A DNA stretch of 6,366 bases from JALORV01 sp035255845 (lineage in GTDB: Bacteria > Pseudomonadota > Gammaproteobacteria > Burkholderiales > Burkholderiaceae_F). Both the position numbers and the translations under genes were made by a program. Shown piece after piece: positions 5,412 through 6,366 of this stretch. The stretch is taken from contig DATEZE010000076.1 of the NCBI GenBank assembly GCA_035255845.1, positions 1 through 6,366 on the forward strand. The letters are read 5' to 3'. The notes beneath the pieces are model-generated. The model worked only from the letters and a program-made list of their open reading frames with translations. It was not told the origin of the DNA and made no database searches. Numbering within the stretch: the first letter of the stretch is position 1; the number at the start of each line of letters is the position of its first letter.

Positions 5412-6046
5412 CCGGCACCGGGAGACCCGCTCGTCAGCACCGAGCGGGCCGAGCGCACGCTCGGCATGACAACGCCGAGCGACACGTGGAACTTGAAGGC
5501 GTCGTCGACGCTGATATCGATCTCTCTCAGTTCCTCGGCGGGCACCATAAGCACGTAGCCCGACGTCGGGTTGGGCGCGGTCGGAACGTACACCGTGACC
5601 AGTGACATCAGGAGCTTCGCTTCAACCTGCGCGCCGGGTGCGCCGACGACAAAGCCCATCGTCCACTGCCCTCGCTGCGGAAACTCGATCAGAACGACCT
5701 GGCGGAACGACTGGCCCTTCTGCGAAAAGAGCGTGTCCGACACCTGCTTCACGCTCGAATATATCGAGCGCACGATCGGTATGCGGTTCAGCATTGTCTC
5801 CCAGCCGCGCAACAGGTGGGCCCCGAGGAAATTGGCGGCGAGCATGCCGGTTAATAGCAGCACCGTGACCGAAAGCACTAGGCCGAAGCCGGGGATGTGC
5901 ACCCCAAAGAGCGCATCTGGGCGCCAGCCCTGGGGCAGCAGCAGCAAGGTCCGATCCATCGTCGAGACGATGAAGTCGAGCACCCACAACGTGGCCGCGA
6001 GCGGCAGCCAAATCAGCAGGCCGGCAACGAAATACTTTTTCAGCAT
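5408..6046 (-). CDS. DUF502 family two-helix membrane protein
   Basis: A 212-residue inner-membrane protein of the DUF502 family, whose molecular function is not established. It starts MLKKYFVAGL and has two hydrophobic segments, about residues 7-29 (FVAGLLIWLPLAATLWVLDF) and 52-75 (PGFGLVLSVTVLLLTGMLAA), followed by a soluble C-terminal domain. Family marks are RIPIVRSIYSSVKQVSDTL (88-106) and the signature VPTAPNPTSGYVLMVP (154-169). The start at 6046 puts the first helix near the N-terminus as in relatives; a longer reading from a GTG at 6109 would add a polar, Cys/Arg-rich 21-residue extension and is unlikely. There is no strong Shine-Dalgarno before 6046. It lies 86 bases after the FmdB-type gene and 257 bases before aspS, its usual neighbours in Betaproteobacteria. 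The last 20 residues or so are polar and variable. Confidence 0.93.
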   Translation of the reverse strand: MLKKYFVAGLLIWLPLAATLWVLDFIVSTMDRTLLLLPQGWRPDALFGVHIPGFGLVLSVTVLLLTGMLAANFLGAHLLRGWETMLNRIPIVRSIYSSVKQVSDTLFSQKGQSFRQVVLIEFPQRGQWTMGFVVGAPGAQVEAKLLMSLVTVYVPTAPNPTSGYVLMVPAEELREIDISVDDAFKFHVSLGVVMPSVRSARSVLTSGSPGAG

Positions 6047-6132
6047 GGGTCGCGCGCAGGATCTCGGTGAATTGTGCGCTTGCGCGGAATCTTCGGAACG
6101 TCGGCACACGCAGCGGCCAACGCGCAGCAGGG

Positions 6133-6366
6133 CTAGCTATCGGAGGACGGTGGCGGCGTCGGTGTCGGAGATGGGGCCGGCGCGGGCGACGGGGCCGACG
6201 CGGATTCTGCGGGCTTCGGCGTGGCCTCGGTGGCAGGTTTGGCGTCAGTCTTCGCTTCGCTGCTGCCGGTGGCGTCCGCCTTCGCCTCCTTCTTCGAGGC
6301 CTTGTCCCGGAAGTCGGTCACATACCAGCCGCTGCCCTTCAACTGAAAGCCGGCGGCGGTGAGTTT
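6133..6366 (-). CDS. FmdB-family zinc-ribbon regulatory protein, C-terminal part (cut by window edge)
   Basis: Only the last 77 residues are inside the window; the start and the N-terminal CxxC...CxxC zinc ribbon lie to the right. The visible part begins KLTAAGFQLKGSGWYVTDFR, the conserved segment that follows the zinc ribbon in FmdB-type small proteins, so the family call rests on this stretch and on the position next to DUF502 and aspS. The remaining 55 or so residues are low complexity: first Lys/Ala/Glu-rich, then Pro/Ala/Ser/Thr-rich (APSPAPAPSPTPTPPPSS), and probably disordered. The name FmdB comes from a putative regulator of formamidase and acetamidase genes; the real role in this conserved context is unknown. 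A TTG at 6342-6340 lies in frame but is internal, because the conserved segment extends upstream of it. Confidence 0.85.
   Translation of the reverse strand, partial: KLTAAGFQLKGSGWYVTDFRDKASKKEAKADATGSSEAKTDAKPATEATPKPAESASAPSPAPAPSPTPTPPPSSDS

Noticed and set aside
4572..5558. Long plus-strand open frame (328 codons) opposite aspS and its leader
   Set aside because: It crosses the aspS start, the leader and part of the DUF502 gene, has Arg/His-rich composition, and no family-like sequence; an antisense shadow.
6047..6109. N-terminal extension of the DUF502 protein from a GTG at 6109
   Set aside because: The added residues are polar and Cys/Arg-rich, while family members begin just before the first membrane helix, which the ATG at 6046 reproduces.
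6136..6200. Repetitive bases at the end of the FmdB-type gene as a DNA repeat element
   Set aside because: The pattern comes from Pro/Ala/Ser/Thr codons in a low-complexity protein tail, not from exact tandem DNA repeats.
1..6366. Mobile element, CRISPR array, tRNA/rRNA gene, phage or defence system
   Set aside because: No terminal repeats, transposase or integrase motifs, spaced direct repeats or tRNA-like cloverleaf were seen; the genes form a typical core-genome cluster.

Overview
The window is GC-rich, and every gene I can support lies on the minus strand, so transcription runs from right to left. The order, fmdB-like zinc-ribbon protein, DUF502 membrane protein, aspS, nudB, (lipoprotein), ybhP-like phosphodiesterase-fold protein, clsB, is a housekeeping arrangement I associate with Betaproteobacteria (Burkholderiales and relatives). 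A betaproteobacterial-style Nudix loop in NudB and an aspartyl-tRNA synthetase with non-discriminating-type residues fit that placement. The exact genus cannot be read from the window.

Right part (5408-6366): the C-terminal end of an FmdB-family protein with an Ala/Pro/Lys-rich tail, 86 bases without a gene, then a complete DUF502 two-helix membrane protein. Centre (3297-5407): a 257-base leader with a candidate sigma70-type promoter and three perfect inverted repeats, then a complete aspS. Next (2724-3296): a 120-base gap with more inverted repeats, then nudB (folate pathway) starting at a GTG that touches its own Shine-Dalgarno-like run.

Left part (1-2767): a 507-residue predicted lipoprotein of unknown function whose start lies inside the 3' end of nudB, then a ybhP-like protein 14 bases later, then the first 141 codons of clsB (cardiolipin synthase B), overlapping by ATGA. 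From nudB leftward the genes overlap or nearly touch, so they probably form one transcription unit joining a folate-pathway enzyme to envelope and phospholipid functions.

No mobile element, CRISPR array, RNA gene or phage-like block was seen. The least explained item is the lipoprotein with an H-x-C-x-C-x-H cluster, placed between nudB and the ybhP-clsB pair. The rest is ordinary core genome with a few translational and structural curiosities.
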